A stretch of DNA of 64,000 bases from Struthidea cinerea (taxonomy: Eukaryota > Chordata > Aves > Passeriformes > Corcoracidae), in assembly GCA_013397865.1 (NCBI GenBank), contig VZTI01000422.1:58949-122948 (forward strand). The letters are read 5' to 3'. The notes beneath the pieces are model-generated. The model was not told the origin of the DNA and did not search any database. It was given only the letters and a program-made list of their open reading frames with translations. Positions within the stretch are counted from its first letter, which is position 1. Each line of letters starts with the position of its first letter. This document shows positions 42,480-55,000 of the stretch, one piece after another. Position numbers and translations under genes: made by a program.

Positions 42480-44680
42480 TCATGAGGGGCTTCAACCACT
42501 CCAGTATCTCTTGGAGGGACAACACAGCAGAGCATAATTGATCCAGGAGGTTCTGGAATGCATTGACGATAAACTCCTTCTCCAAGTGAGAGAGGAGCCA
42601 GCAAAGAGAGGAGCTGTGCTGGACCTTGTGCTCACCAACAAGGGCGACCTGGTGGGGAAGGAGAAGCTCAGGGGCAGCCTGGGCCAAGGGAGCATGGAAT
42701 GGTGGATTCAGGATCCTCAGGGCAGCCAGGAGGGCACACAGTGAGCTCTGGGATTCAGGAAAGCAGTTTGCCTCTTCAGGGATCTGCTTGATTGAGTCCC
42801 ATGAGATAAAGCCCTGGAGGGAGGAGGGGCCCAGGACAGCTGGTTGATATTTAAGGATCGCCTCCAAGCTCAGGAGCGACGCATCCCAAGGACAAAAACT
42901 CCAGGAGGCCTGTGAGGGTGAACAAGGAGCTCCTGAACAAACTCAAAGAGGAAGCCTCCAGAGTGTGGAAGCAAGGACAGGCAGCCTGGGAGGAATACAG
43001 AGGGATTGTCCGAGCAGCCAGGGATCAGGTTAGGAAACCTGAAGCCCTGATAGAGTTAGATCTGGCCAGGGACATCAAAGGCAACAGAAAAGCTTTTATA
43101 GGTACATTGGTGATAAAAGGAAGACTAGGGAAAATGTGGGCCCTCTCCAGAAGGAAACAGGACACCTGCTTACCTGGGACATGGAGAAGGCTGAGCTTCT
43201 CAGCGACATTTGTGCCTCAGTCTTCACTGGGAAGTGACCCAGTCACACCGCTGGAGTCGCAGGGGCAAAGGCGGAGACTGGGAGAAGGAAGAACTGTCCG
43301 CAGTGGGAGAATCAGAGAATCCCAGAACCTTTAAGGTTGGAAAAGCCCTCCAAGGTCATCAAGTCCAACCTGTGTCATCAAGTCCAACCTGTGACCAATC
43401 CCCACCTTGTCACTGAGTGCCACGTCCAGGCATTCCTTAGACCCCTCCAGGGATGGTGACGGCATCACCTCCCTGGGCAGCCCCTTCCAATGCCTGACCA
43501 CCCTTTCCAGGAAGAAATTCCTCCTGGCACAGCTTGAGGCCGTTTCCTCTTGTCCTGTCCCTGTTCCCTGGGAGCAGAGCCCAACCCCCCCTTGGCTGCC
43601 CCCTCCTGTCAGGGAGTTGTGCAGAGCCAGAAGGTCCCCCCTGAGCCTCCTTTTCTCCAGGCTGAGCCCCTTTCCCAGCTCCCTCATCCATTCCTAATAG
43701 GACTTGTGCTCCATACCCTCCACCAGCTCTATTCCCTTCTCTGGACTTGAGAAGGTCAGAGTCAGGAGTATTTAAGGAATATGAAGGTGCACAGGTCTGT
43801 GGGACCTGATGAGATGCATCTCTGGATCCTGGGGGAACTGGCAGAGGAAGTTCCTAAGCTGCTCTCCATCAGATTCGAGAAGTTGTGGCTGTTCGGTGAA
43901 GTTTCCACTGACTGGAAAATGGGAAATTTGACCCCATTTTTCAAAAGAGAAATAAGGCAGATGCAGCGCACTACAGGCCAATCAGTCACACTGGTGTCCG
44001 GCAAGATCATGGAGCAGATCCTTCTGGAAACTATGCTAAGGCACATGGAAAATAAGGAGGTGACTGGTGACAGCCAACACGGCTTCTCTGAAGGCAAATC
44101 GTGCCTGACAAATTTGGTGGCCCTGTATGACGAGGTGACAGTGCCGGTGGGTGAGGGCAGAGCGACTGACATCATCGACCTGGCTGTGCAAAGCATTTGA
44201 CACTGTCCCGCAGGACAGCCTTGTCTCAAAACTGGAGAGATGTGGATCTGATGGGTGGAACACTCAGTGGATAAGGAATTGGCTGGATGGTGGCACTCAA
44301 AGGGTTGTGGTCTGCAGCTGTAGACAAGTGTGTCCAAGTGGAGCCCAGTGACAAGTGGTGTCCCCAGGGGTCAGTGTTGGGACCAGTGCTGTCTTTGTCG
44401 GTGACATGGACAGTGGGATTGAGGCACCCTCAGCACGGTGCTGACAGTGAGATGTTTGGTGGGGTCACACACTGGAGGGAAGGGATGGGGCATCCAGAGG
44501 GACCTGGATGGGCTGGAGAGAGGGGATCGTGTGAACCTCATGAAGTTCAACAAGGCCAAGGACGAGGTCCTGCCCCTGGGTCGGGGCAACCTCAAGCACA
44601 ACTCCAGGCTGGGCGATGAACGGAGCAGCCCTGAAGAGAAGAACCGGGGGGCGTTGGTGGATGAGAAGCTCAACAGGAGT
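42480..44680 (+). mobile_element. CR1 with endonuclease end and reverse transcriptase, broken by a nested CR1
   Basis: Begins with the CR1 endonuclease end (FNHSSISWRDNTAEH; the family has GDFNH here, and here the Asp is replaced by Gly). It continues through VLDLVLTNKGDLVG, WKQGQAAWEEYRGIVRAARD and LARDIKGNRKAFI. After the nested minus-strand CR1 at 43309-43748 it resumes with GPDEMHLWILGELAEEV, TDWKMGNLTPFFK and SEGKSCLTNLVALYDEV. Stops and frameshifts make it non-functional. Confidence 0.9.
43309..43748 (-). mobile_element. CR1 3' end nested in another CR1
   Basis: Reverse-oriented AGAATCCCAGAACCTTTAAG to the ORF2 end. A stretch of about 20 bases (TCATCAAGTCCAACCTGTG) is tandemly repeated at 43357-43394. 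The host CR1 continues on both sides. Confidence 0.88.
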
Positions 44681-44689
44681 GACTCCATC

Positions 44690-45898
44690 AGTGATGAGGG
44701 AAGGCCTACAGATGTCATTTTTCTAGACTTCTGTAACCTTTTGACACGGTTCCCCCCCAATATTCTTCTCTACGTTGGAGAGGTGGATTTAACGGGTGGA
44801 TTGTCAGGTGTGTAAGGAATGGGTTGGATGGTCACATCCAGGCAGTCATGGTCAACAGCTCAGAGACCCAACGGACATCAGTGACCGGTAGTGTCCCTCA
44901 CGGGTCTGTACTGGGATCAGTAGTGTCCCTCACGGGTCTGTACTGGGATCAGTAGTGTCCCTCAGGGGTCTGTACTGGGACCAGCATTATTTAGTATCTT
45001 TATTAATGACAAATGAAGGGATCGAGGGCACCCTGAGCAGGTGACACTGAGCTGAGGGGGCAGGGACACTCCTGAGGGACAGAGTCACCCAGAGGGACCC
45101 GGACAAGCTCAAAAGTGGCTCATGGGAATCTCAGGAGGCTTAACAAGGCCAAGTTCTGAGTGCTGCACCTGGGTCGGGGTGACCCCAGGATGAATCCGGG
45201 CTGGGGATGAACAGATGGAGCAGCCCTGGGAGAATGACTTGGGGGTGTTGCTGGGTGAGCGCTGGACATGTCCCAGTCCAGAATCCCCCCAAGCCCTCGG
45301 CTGATCCCCTGTATGGGCAGCAGGGGAGGGGGGGTTCTGCCCCTCTGCCCCACTCAGGTGAGACCCCACCTGCAGAGCTGCCTCCAGCCCTGGAGCCCAA
45401 CAGCAGCAGAAGGATGTTGAGGTGCTGGAGAAAGTTCAGAGGAGGCCATGGAGATGCTCTGAGGGCTGGAGCCCCTCTGCTCAGGAGCCAGGCTGGGAGA
45501 GATGGGGGTGTTCAGCCTGGAGAAGAAAAGGCTCTGGGGACAACTCAGAGCCCCTTCCAGTGCCTAAAGGGGCTCCAGAAGAGCTGGTGAAGGAATTGGG
45601 ACAAGGAATTGAGTGACAGGACAAGAGAGAATGGCGTTTCACTGCCAGAGGACAGGGTTAGATAGGATATTGGGAAGGAACTCTTCCCTGTGAGGGTGGG
45701 GAGGCCCTGGCACAGGGTGCCCAGAGAAGCTGTGGCTGCCCCTGGATCCCTGCAAGTGTCCAAGGCCAGGCTGCACCGGGCTTGGCGCAACCTGGGCCAG
45801 TGGAAGGTGTCCCTGCCCATGACACAGGGGTCAAATGAGATGGCCTTTAATGTCCCTTCCCACCCAAATCATTCTGGAATTCTGTGAATCAAGATCTG
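44690..45898 (+). mobile_element. Second CR1 abutting the first, RT to 3' end
   Basis: Repeats RT landmarks already passed in the previous copy (DVIFLDFCNLLTRFP at 44710, then a KEWVGWSHPGSHGQQL-like region), so it is a separate insertion. The 3' UTR from about 45470 ends CTTCCCACCCAAATCATTCT. Confidence 0.85.
44888..44983 (+). repeat. 32-bp tandem repeat, three units, inside CR1
   Basis: Units start at 44888, 44920 and 44952 with GTAGTGTCCCTCA(C/G)GGGTCTG. The period of 32 is not a multiple of three, so it breaks the CR1 frame around the GSVPQGSVLG-type motif. Confidence 0.92.
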
Positions 45899-46084
45899 AG
45901 GACTGTCCACAGAATAAATCCCAGAGCAGAGCTGAACCAGGGCCACCCACAACAGCCCAGGCCAGGGCTGGGTGCTCAGGCTTGGGCTCACATGGAGCTC
46001 ATGGGCCATGAGTGTGTGAGGAGGTCCCCGGGGGCTGGTCAGGGCAATTCAGGTGTGTTAATGGACCCTGTAAGTCTGTTCAGT
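45899..46084. other. Short intergenic spacer
   Basis: Nothing recognised between two CR1 copies. Confidence 0.3.
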
Positions 46085-46270
46085 GCTGGGCTGGTCAGGC
46101 TGGAAGGGGCTGCCCAGGGAGCTGGTGGAGGCACCATCCCTGGAGTTGTTCAAAGGGTGTCTGGATCTTGCTGGGTGATGTGATTTAGGGTTTATGGGGC
46201 TACAGTGGCAGCGTGGGGTGGACTTGGATGTATGATCTTGAAGGTCTTTTCCGAACATGATGATTCTGGG
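46085..46270 (+). mobile_element. CR1 3' end
   Basis: GGCTGCCCAGGGAGCTGGTG, CACCATCCCTGGAGTTGTTC and GGTCTTTTCCGAACATGATG. Confidence 0.83.
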
Positions 46271-46607
46271 GGAGGTGGGACCCAACCCAGACCCTGGATC
46301 ATGACTGTTGGTGGGGCTGCAGAGAAGGGGGAAAAGGCAGGGATTCATGGGGCATGTGTAACTCTGGAACAGCTGGGAGCAGGGAGCTGCTCCTTGGTGC
46401 TGCTCATCCCTGTCTCTTGGCAAAGGGTGAGAGAACAAGAAGAGGGTTTTCTGGGCATTGAGGAGGTTGTTAAACAGAGAAGAGTTGGATGCTCTGAGGC
46501 TGAACTTCCATGGATCTGCAAATGAGCAGGAATCACAGCACGTGGTGCTGGGCTGGTGGGGCTTTGGGGGGTTTAACTGTAAACCCAGGAATATACTGGT
46601 TTGGGCA

Positions 46608-46850
46608 GTAAAATCAGAATCTTTGAGGTTGGAAAAGCCCTCTGAGATCATGGAGTCCAACTGTTCCCCAGCACTGCCAAGGCCACCATTAACCATGTCC
46701 CCCAAGTGCCACTTCCACATGTTTTTTTTAAATCCCTCCAGGAATGGTGACTCCACCACTGCCCTGAGCAGCTGTGCCTGGGCTGGACAACCCTTTTGGG
46801 GAAGAAATTTTTCCTAATGTCCAACCTAAACCTCAGTCTGCCCTGGCTGG
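46608..46850 (-). mobile_element. CR1 3' end
   Basis: Reverse-oriented AGAATCTTTGAGGTTGGAAA, CCAGCACTGCCAAGGCCACC and CCTAATGTCCAACCTAAACC. Confidence 0.87.
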
Positions 46851-48269
46851 CTCATCCCAGTGACATTAAATGACAGAGAAATTCCTGCTCTCTGGGGCAG
46901 GAATCGCTTCTGGGAGCAGCACGTCAGATGTCTGTTGTCAGGAATGACATCTCCATGTTTCACAGGGATCCATGGAGAAAGCAGTGAAGGGGAGGTGAGG
47001 AAAGCCCTGTGAGCAGGCAGATGTCTTCTAGAGCCTCCTTGAGAGCTACATGAATTAATCAATTGGGGTTTTTCCTTCTCCTCCCATCGTACCAGGCAAA
47101 GAGTTCTCTTCCTCCCCCTCCACAGGGATCCCATCACTGTTGGGACCATCTCCTACTTAAACCATTTGTCTAATGAGCCTTGAGGGAGGCAAAGGGGTCT
47201 CTCAGCTGAAACATCACATTTTCTACATTGGAGCAGTTAATCAGGAACTGGGGTTTACCTATTCCCTCTTAGGAAGTGTGTGGCCAAGTGTGCAGCTCTC
47301 CAGGGCAGCTGGGATCCCTAACGATTTATCAGCAGCTAAAATACAATACTTGGGAAACCTTCCCAGGCTGTAGAGCCCAGGGTTCTCTGTGACTCTGTGT
47401 TAATCACACCCACCTGTCCTCTCACCCCACTGCCCTCGGTAGTTTGGCAGCTTTCGGGCCCAAAGTTTGTTTACACCCTGTGGATTGTCTGAACTCTGGC
47501 TGAACCAGGCTGGAAATGCAGTAACAGGGATGGAGATGTCCCATTTAAATCTGGGAGAAAGAAGCTGCCCAGGGAACTGCTAGGATTTCCAGGAGGCCTC
47601 CAGCTTAGATTAATTCCTCTCCTGGTGCTTTGCCTGCCCCTCTAGGAAGGGAAGATGCCAACATAAGGGATTCTGGTGTGGGAGGAAATGTGCTGGAGCT
47701 CACGTACAAGCCTTGAGCAATAACTTGGGAAGGGAGCTGAGCTATTCCTGCCAAGCAGGGCTCAGAGGCAGCTGTGGACGTACTTGGTAGGTCTGTGTGC
47801 AATCAAATGTCTCCTTAATCTGCTGTACTTTGGTAGAATTTGAGATGTTTTCTTTTTAAGGCTTCTGGCTCAGTCTGGGCATGACTGTGGAGTGTGGGAG
47901 GCTGTCCCTATGGATTGACCCTGGAACCAGCTGGTGTGTCTGGCACTGAGAGGCTCATGGAGCTCGGCCCCTGGAGCACACAGACACTCCATAGGGCTGG
48001 AATAAGGGCTGTCAGCACTCTGGGAGCTGCTGGAAGCTGCTGGAGGAAGGAGCAGCTCAAGAAGCTTGGGTTGGAGACTCTCAGGGAGCACCAGGGACAT
48101 CAAGGACACAAGAACAAGGGTTGCCCTCTGGGGTGTTTAAGGGACAGCTCTTGGCTGTGGAGGGAACAGGACATGGGCTGCCTTGGCCAACTCTTCCACC
48201 TGTGCAACAGGGACGCTAAGAATTCCTGGGTCAACCTGCTCGTCAGCTCCAGCAACTGCCACGAGAGGG
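46851..48269. other. Intergenic between LRIF1 and DRAM2, nothing recognised
   Basis: About 1.4 kb of unique-looking sequence. Short frames only, none with splice context or recognisable domains. Confidence 0.4.
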
Positions 48270-48402
48270 ATGGAGGGAAGGCCAGGTTGGACAGGGCCTG
48301 GAACAAGCTGGTCTAGTGGAAGGTGTCCTTGCCCATGGCAGGGGGTGGAATGGGATGGGCTTTAAGGTCCCTTCCAAGCCAAACCCTTCCGGGATTCCAT
48401 GG
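48270..48402 (+). mobile_element. CR1 terminal fragment
   Basis: AGGCCAGGTTGGACAGGGCC, CCATGGCAGGGGGTGGAATG and CTTCCAAGCCAAACCCTTC. Confidence 0.85.
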
Positions 48403-48743
48403 CTGTGTGGTTCCCTGTCACTCCTCTCCAGAGCCAGCACAGGGCTGCCCTGCCAGCAGGAGGGAGCTGCTCAGCTGCCTCTTCACCTCCAGAACAGGCT
48501 GTGGTGTGAAGAGGTTTTTCCCTATGGGCTGCCCAAAGGATGGGGTGGCTTTGGGGTCCATCCCATCTGGCCCAAAGTGCAGGGCATGGATCAGCCCCCG
48601 GGCCCAAGGGGAGCAGAGGTGAGGCTGGAGGCTCTGCTGTCCAAAAGGATTTGGCCTGAGGAGCACTGGAGAGAGGAGGGTGAGGGAGGTCAAACTGGAT
48701 GTGGAGGAAGAGATGAGGAGACACAACTCATTAATAACCTTCA

Positions 48744-48955
48744 TTTAATCCTTCATGGCATTGGAAAGTGTAGAAATGTCACAGACTCATTCACAGTACT
48801 GGTAACATTTGCATTGCTGTGGGTTAATAGCAAAGCCCTTGATGTCAAGTACAAGACAATCACTTCATACTTTTTTTTAATATAAAATAGATGTTTAGAA
48901 ATTTCAGCTGTTATTGCTATTAAATTCATGAGTTCTGCTGAGTTCTCTCCATCCA
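48744..48955 (-). other. DRAM2: DRAM2 3' UTR with candidate poly(A) signal
   Basis: Downstream of the TGA on the minus strand, an ATTAAA hexamer lies at the complement of 48744-48749. The UTR end is inferred from this alone. Confidence 0.4.
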
Positions 48956-49063
48956 TCAGATGCTCCCCGCTATAAGCAATGCCTGCTCCTCTGCCCTGAA
49001 GCTCCGTGGGCTCTCGTGCAAGGTCTGGCCCTGCAGGCTGACCACGGCTCGCAGGGAGATTTT
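48956..49063 (-). CDS. DRAM2: DRAM2 terminal coding exon 7
   Basis: 108 nt, 35 codons plus TGA. It begins KISLR exactly as in human DRAM2 after DFQ, then diverges into a cytosolic tail ending LLIAGSI. Acceptor TACCTCCACAG. The resulting 266-aa total equals the human length, which supports the exon despite low identity. Confidence 0.86.
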   Translation of the reverse strand, partial: KISLRAVVSLQGQTLHESPRSFRAEEQALLIAGSI

Positions 49064-52000
49064 CTGTGGAGGTAAAGCAAAGGGAGTCCCCGTGAGTGGC
49101 TCCTCGCTGCCTCGGCACTGGGAAGTTCAGTGGCCAGAGGAAATACTACAGATTTTTGGAAACACCAACAGATCAGCTCAGAACCATGTGCCTGGCTCCT
49201 AGCTGTGCTCTGGACTGGCTCCATCATTTGCCTTGTCCTGGAGGAAAAGGCCCCTGTGGCTGTGATAGGTCTGGCCAGTTAAGGCCAGCCTGGTGCTGGA
49301 GCTGTGGTGACACAGCAGGGACAGACTCTATGGGGGTCACTTAGAGCTGCTCATGGGTCTCCAGCCCTGGTGACTGATCCATGCTAGGTTAACAGCTGGA
49401 CTCCATCACCTTAAAGGTCTTCTCCAACCAAAATGATTCCACGATTCCAAAAAATCTAAGGCTGCCCAGCTGCACCACACCAGGCTATTCAGAAAAAGAG
49501 AACATGAACTTCATTCTACCTGGAAGTCACGGATGTAGGTGAGGAAGAAGCTGAGGAAGGAGAATGCCAGCGACCACTCGGAGACGGTGCTGATGATGTG
49601 GGGGGTGTAGCCCTGTGTTAAACAGGGGAAAAAAATCTGTGTGAAAACTGCTCTGGAACCTGCAGTGGCGCAAGGATGGCTTCTGACTTGTGACATGCTA
49701 TGTGAGATCCTGCATCCACACCTATTCCCACTGGAGACCAAAATCCCTTAGTGTATCTGGAGTCTCCAAGAATGAAGTGTTGAAGAATGAGAATGACCAG
49801 AAAAGCACCTGCTCCAACTGGGATGATGTCCACTGGCAATTTAATACCCACCTGCAAAACCTGAAGGTTCAATCCAGAGCTCAACTAACAAATAGCAGGG
49901 AGGTTCAAGGCCCTCCTCAAGATGCAGGAGGGATTAATTTAGAGTTACACTTGAAGATCCAAAGTTTTGTGAGATCAGAACTTCAGCAAGTGCTGGCACA
50001 GGTTGCCCAGAGAAGCTGTGGCTGCCCTATCCCTGGAAGTCCAAGGCCAGGTTGGACGGGGCTTGGAGCAACCTGGGCTGGTGGGAGGTGTCCCTGCCCA
50101 GGGCAGGGGATGGGACTGGATGGGCTTTAACATCCCTCCCAACCCACCCCAGCCAGGGATCCCATGATTCCAAGGAGCTGCCAGCTGGTTTGGCTGGCAC
50201 AGCTCTCTCCTCTCCCACCCCAGTCCATGTGGTGAGCTGCAGGAAGTTCCCACCTGTCCCTCCGAATCCAGATAGATTTGGTCTCCATTTCCCCCCCAAT
50301 CACTTACTCTTTCCTGGGGGTCCCAGTGCAGCTTCTGCACCAGGTTCTGTCCATACAGGCCACTGTACAACACAACCGAAGACACAAACACTGAGGGAAG
50401 AGGTTAAGGAAGATTCAAGGCCAAGAATGAGGAACATGGAACTTGCAGACTGTGTCGAGCTGAGGCTGTGAGGTCTCAGCCTGAGGAGCAGTTATGGTGC
50501 CATGGACTGTTCACATCGTGCCCTCCAACCTGTAGCTTGTCCCAACCCACTGGTTATTGTCACGTGAAAAAGTTAACCTGAACCTAAATCCATTATTTCT
50601 GTTCTCTGTGTGCTGCCTCTCGTTATTCCTCTGATCAAATACAGCGCTCTCATGTAAGTGTTTAAGCTATGATCATATGTGAGCACTTATGGAGCATTTT
50701 AATTTAATTTTACTGGCATTTCCCACCCTAATAAAAGTCTAGATCTCTTTCTCTGATGGCTTTTCGATGTCTCAACCACCCTGAATTCTTGCTGTGAGCC
50801 ACAGGTTGGAATTCTGTATCACCTGCAGCAAAGAGGGTTTTTGGCTTTTCTGTTTCCCTCTTAGTCAAGGTTTGAGAACTGCTTTGGATTTCACCCCGCA
50901 TGACAATGATCCCCCATCTAATCCAAGACCTGGATCTTTCTGGAGTGTTTGATGTCACTTTTTCAACATCTTACAAAGGGAAGGTACCCAAGAAAGTGCT
51001 CCTGCAACACAACAAATGAAACTCGAATCATTAATTTATAGATAACCCGATTTTCATAGGATTAAGATATTAACTTCTTCATTGGCTAATGAGATTAACC
51101 ATCAAGAGCCTCCTGATATGAAGGATTAATTTTGGTGGTGAACAAGGCTGGACTTCCTGGCACAAACATGGCCTTGAGTGGGCAGCTGTGCCAGGACCTG
51201 ACCACCCTTTCCAGGAAATTTCCCCAATATCCAACCTGAACCTCCCCTGGCACAGCTTGTCCTGTCCCTGTTCCCTGGGAGCAGAGCCCGACCCCCCCGG
51301 CTGCCCCCTCCTGTCAGGGAGTTGTGCAGAGCCACAAGGTCGCCCCCGAGCCTCCTTTTCTCCAGGCTGAGCCCCTTTCCCAGCTCCCTCAGCCGCTCCT
51401 GCTGCTCCAGCCCCTTCCCCAGCTCTGTTCCCTTCCCTGGACACGCTCCAGCCCCTCAATGTGTCTCTTGTCAGAAGGGGCCCAGAGCTGTCCCCAGGAC
51501 TGGAGGTGCCCCAGCAGTGCCAGAACTGGGCACTGCCCCGGCCCTGCTGTGACCCCAGAGCTGACACAAAATACATTTCCTTCTGTCTTCCAGTACTTGT
51601 TACAACCATTTCACCCAAGGCCACACACTTCTCCCTGTCCCCATCTTTCCCTTATTACATTATGAGCTGTTAATTTAGAACAATCATTTCCCTTTTCTTC
51701 CCCTTTCATTGTTATATATGTACACATCATTATTTCTACAACTTCCCTATAATTTTGGTTAGACCACATTGGTACAAAAACCTCTACAGATCTGAGGTTT
51801 GTGGGCTTTTGGCATTGTAAGAGGAGCTTATCTTGCAGGAGATCATATCGTTCCATTTTAGTTCCCCCCCAGTTTGGTTCCTCACTATTCAAAGCTGAAA
51901 ATCTTGTTTGCTAATACCAAAAATTTCTGTTAGGGACAACAATTCTCCAAGTTTCTTGGATGATTTCCTTGCTGTCACCTGCCCCCTCAGCAGGTGAGGG

Positions 52001-55000
52001 TCCTTCATGATGGATAACAAGCCTGTGCCCCACTGTCCCTGCACCTCTGACTCCTGCAGATTCTATAATCCTGTAGCAGCAGGGATGCGAGCCCAGCGAG
52101 ATGCTCCAACCTTGGGAAATGGGACTTACGGTTTAGTGTTGGTATAGGCTGCCAGCCTGGAAATAAGTGGGATTGGTGGGGATTAAATCAGTGTCCTGGA
52201 TACAGCTGCAGATGGGACAGTTGTTTAAGCAATGGGTTTTGCAACTTGCATCTCTGGAATTCAGAAGCTTTGGTGGTGTTGTCCTGTTTGACACAAAAAC
52301 TGAGTTTGAATTTTAAATCCAATGTTCAGGTCCATTGTGGTGAGCAGGGGAACTGTTCTGGTGCAGTTTCCTGACTGTTTCAATGATTCTGGGGAGGAAA
52401 AAGGCCTCTATTTCTGGCTGGGTTTGCCCACATTTGGTATATAAATATATGGATAAGCAGGAATGGATTCCCACTGTGAGAGGGCAGGACTAGAAGATCC
52501 CTCCAACCCAAACCATTCTGTGTTTCTTTCTTTCTCTAAACCCCACAGCCACTTCCAGCACTTGGAATTCAAAGCTAAAGGGGGATGATGGATTCTGACG
52601 CCGAGGGAAGGTGGTAGGGAATGCCAGTCAGAAATATCTTGTATTTTGAACTGCAGGATGAGCAGGGAGGAGATCAGAGGTCAAAGTCCCCCATGACACA
52701 CCCTTGAAATGTGCTCCAGAATTGTCTCTCTGGAAAGTGCCAGTACATCATCCCTGCTCCAGAGCCAGCTGGCACAGCCAGCCCTGCTCCACATAGTCTG
52801 TCAGAGTATTTCCTCTTGTGCTACTTTCTGGGTTTCTTTTTCAGTTGTATCCAGCTGTAACATGCTACACCATTCCTGTCCTCAGGAACACACTTTTATT
52901 TCTTACCCGTTTTTTTCCCCCGCTTGAAACCACCCATCCCTTAAGCACACGTCCCTTTGGCCCCACCTTTCCTTATTTAGTCAGACCCGTTGGGGATAAA
53001 CTCTTATTTTTCCTGTTTTCAGTCTCTGGTGTGCAGTAGGAAAGGGGAGGAGAAAGGGTGGTAACCATCCCTCTTACCTTTTTCTTTAATATCCAGGGGG
53101 GATATTAAAAGTATTAAAGGAATTAATCATTTTCCTTGAAATTCCCAGGCTGGAATACAGAACAGGGCACACTACAGGCTGTACAATCAAGAATGACAGG
53201 CCTCCTGTGGCACATGGTGGTGGTTCAGCTCAAGTAGGTGTAAATGCTGTGGAGACGGCTGGGTTTTGGTGCCACCACCCAGACAAAGGATACTGCTCAG
53301 GATGCTGGAAGAGCTCCACAGGAACACGGCCAGGCGGGCCCAGAAGATGTCTTTGCTGTGAAGTTCTGGCTGCATCAGGTAGGACAGGACAGTCTGAACC
53401 AGCATGTAAATGGACCCCACCCCGAAGGTCAGGCAGGCTCCCAGCACGTGGATGTAGTACAGGATGCATTTCTAGGGAAAGAAAGCGCCGCCCGTGAAAA
53501 CCTGGTTTCATTTTCTTCTGTAAACCCCTGGCATCCACCCCCTCAGTGACCTTCTCCCATCCCGAGCTAAGCAGTTCTGGACTGTGCCAGTCCTCAGGAG
53601 ACTTTTCTTGGAAGCCCCATTGGGAGATGTCTGGAGGCCAGAACCTGCCAGCCTCTGGCATTTCTGCTTTTGTTAAGTTCTTGTGGTGAAGTTACAGGTC
53701 ACAGCTGTACCTTCACTGCAGGAATTTGTGAGAGCTCTTCTCATAAATGGACAATATCACAGGAATCAGGTGCGAGAATCCCTGCAGGTGGGCAGGGAAT
53801 GGGAGTGACAACATTTCTACCCCAGGAACCTGTGCATCTATGAAAGATTATGGAATACAGGACAGACAACACAATTCTAGTACCCAATTTTGGATTAAAA
53901 ATAATGAGGTTTTGCATTTCTCTGAATGAACTCTGGTTTGAATAAAGATTGTTTGTCAAATTAGTATCTTGGAATACTCTGAGGGAACAAGGTTCAATCA
54001 AGCAGCAATACTTAAAAACACCACCAGGAGAACCAACTGTCAAATAGCAAAAATAACTAAAACTAGAAGATATTCCAAAAAAAACAACCAAACTAAAAAT
54101 TTATTATTAAAATATATGCCTTGAAAACCCACGTGTGTCCAGTCCTTTCTTCTCATCCCCAGCTCAGCACAGGACCCAGACACAGGGAACAAAATGTGTC
54201 ATCTGACCTGTTGCACAAGACAAGGCCTGGCAGCCTCCTGCACCCCAATTGTGCAGATGTTTTCTGCCCTAAAACATGAGGTTGTCCGTCTATCTTGCTG
54301 AGTAACTCTTAAGATCAAGCTTTTCCTTGTGCACTTTCTGTGCACAAATGAATTTTAAGTGCTGCATCCACGGTGAGAATTTCTATTTATGAAATAAGCA
54401 GGTTGCAAAGGTGTGTGCTCCAAAATCATGTGCAGTGCAGGGACGTGTCAGCAGAGAGAAATTCTCTATTTTTACACTTTGGGGTCTTCAATCACCAGTG
54501 GATTTCAGGGGGATTCAGCTCCTTTTGCCTTTAAACCAGTCCTTAGCATCCCTGGGATATGCAGGTGCATCACTTCCAACTTCTGTTTTGCTCAAGATTA
54601 AATGTTACACAAACTGTTATCAAATTAACATGCACCTCCTGCGTTTTGATTGTTGTGAAATCCACTGAAAGTAGAAAAATCCTTTCTAGAGGGGCAGTGG
54701 AGGGAAATCATGGAGTTGAGCAGAGCCTGGAGGATTCTCCTTGGTGAGTGTGGAATGGGAGGCTGGGACCTCTGAGGGGTCTAGAAAATAGTAAATAGAT
54801 TGAGGCCTCCAAAAGAAAAAAATGCCTAGAATGAGAAGTGCTGAGGTTTCTAAGACAGAGGCTGCTGAAGCACTTGGGGAGCTGTGCTAGGGAAAAGGTG
54901 GAGCTTTCCATGAGCTTTTCCTCTTTGGTTTTCCCTGTCCCTAATCCAGCAGGAGCCCAAGGTGACACCGCAGCCAGAGCCCCAAAATCCATCAGGTAAT

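Noticed and set aside
41885..42604. 239-codon minus-strand frame
   Set aside because: It runs through a CR1 tail and the antisense of a forward CR1 endonuclease region.
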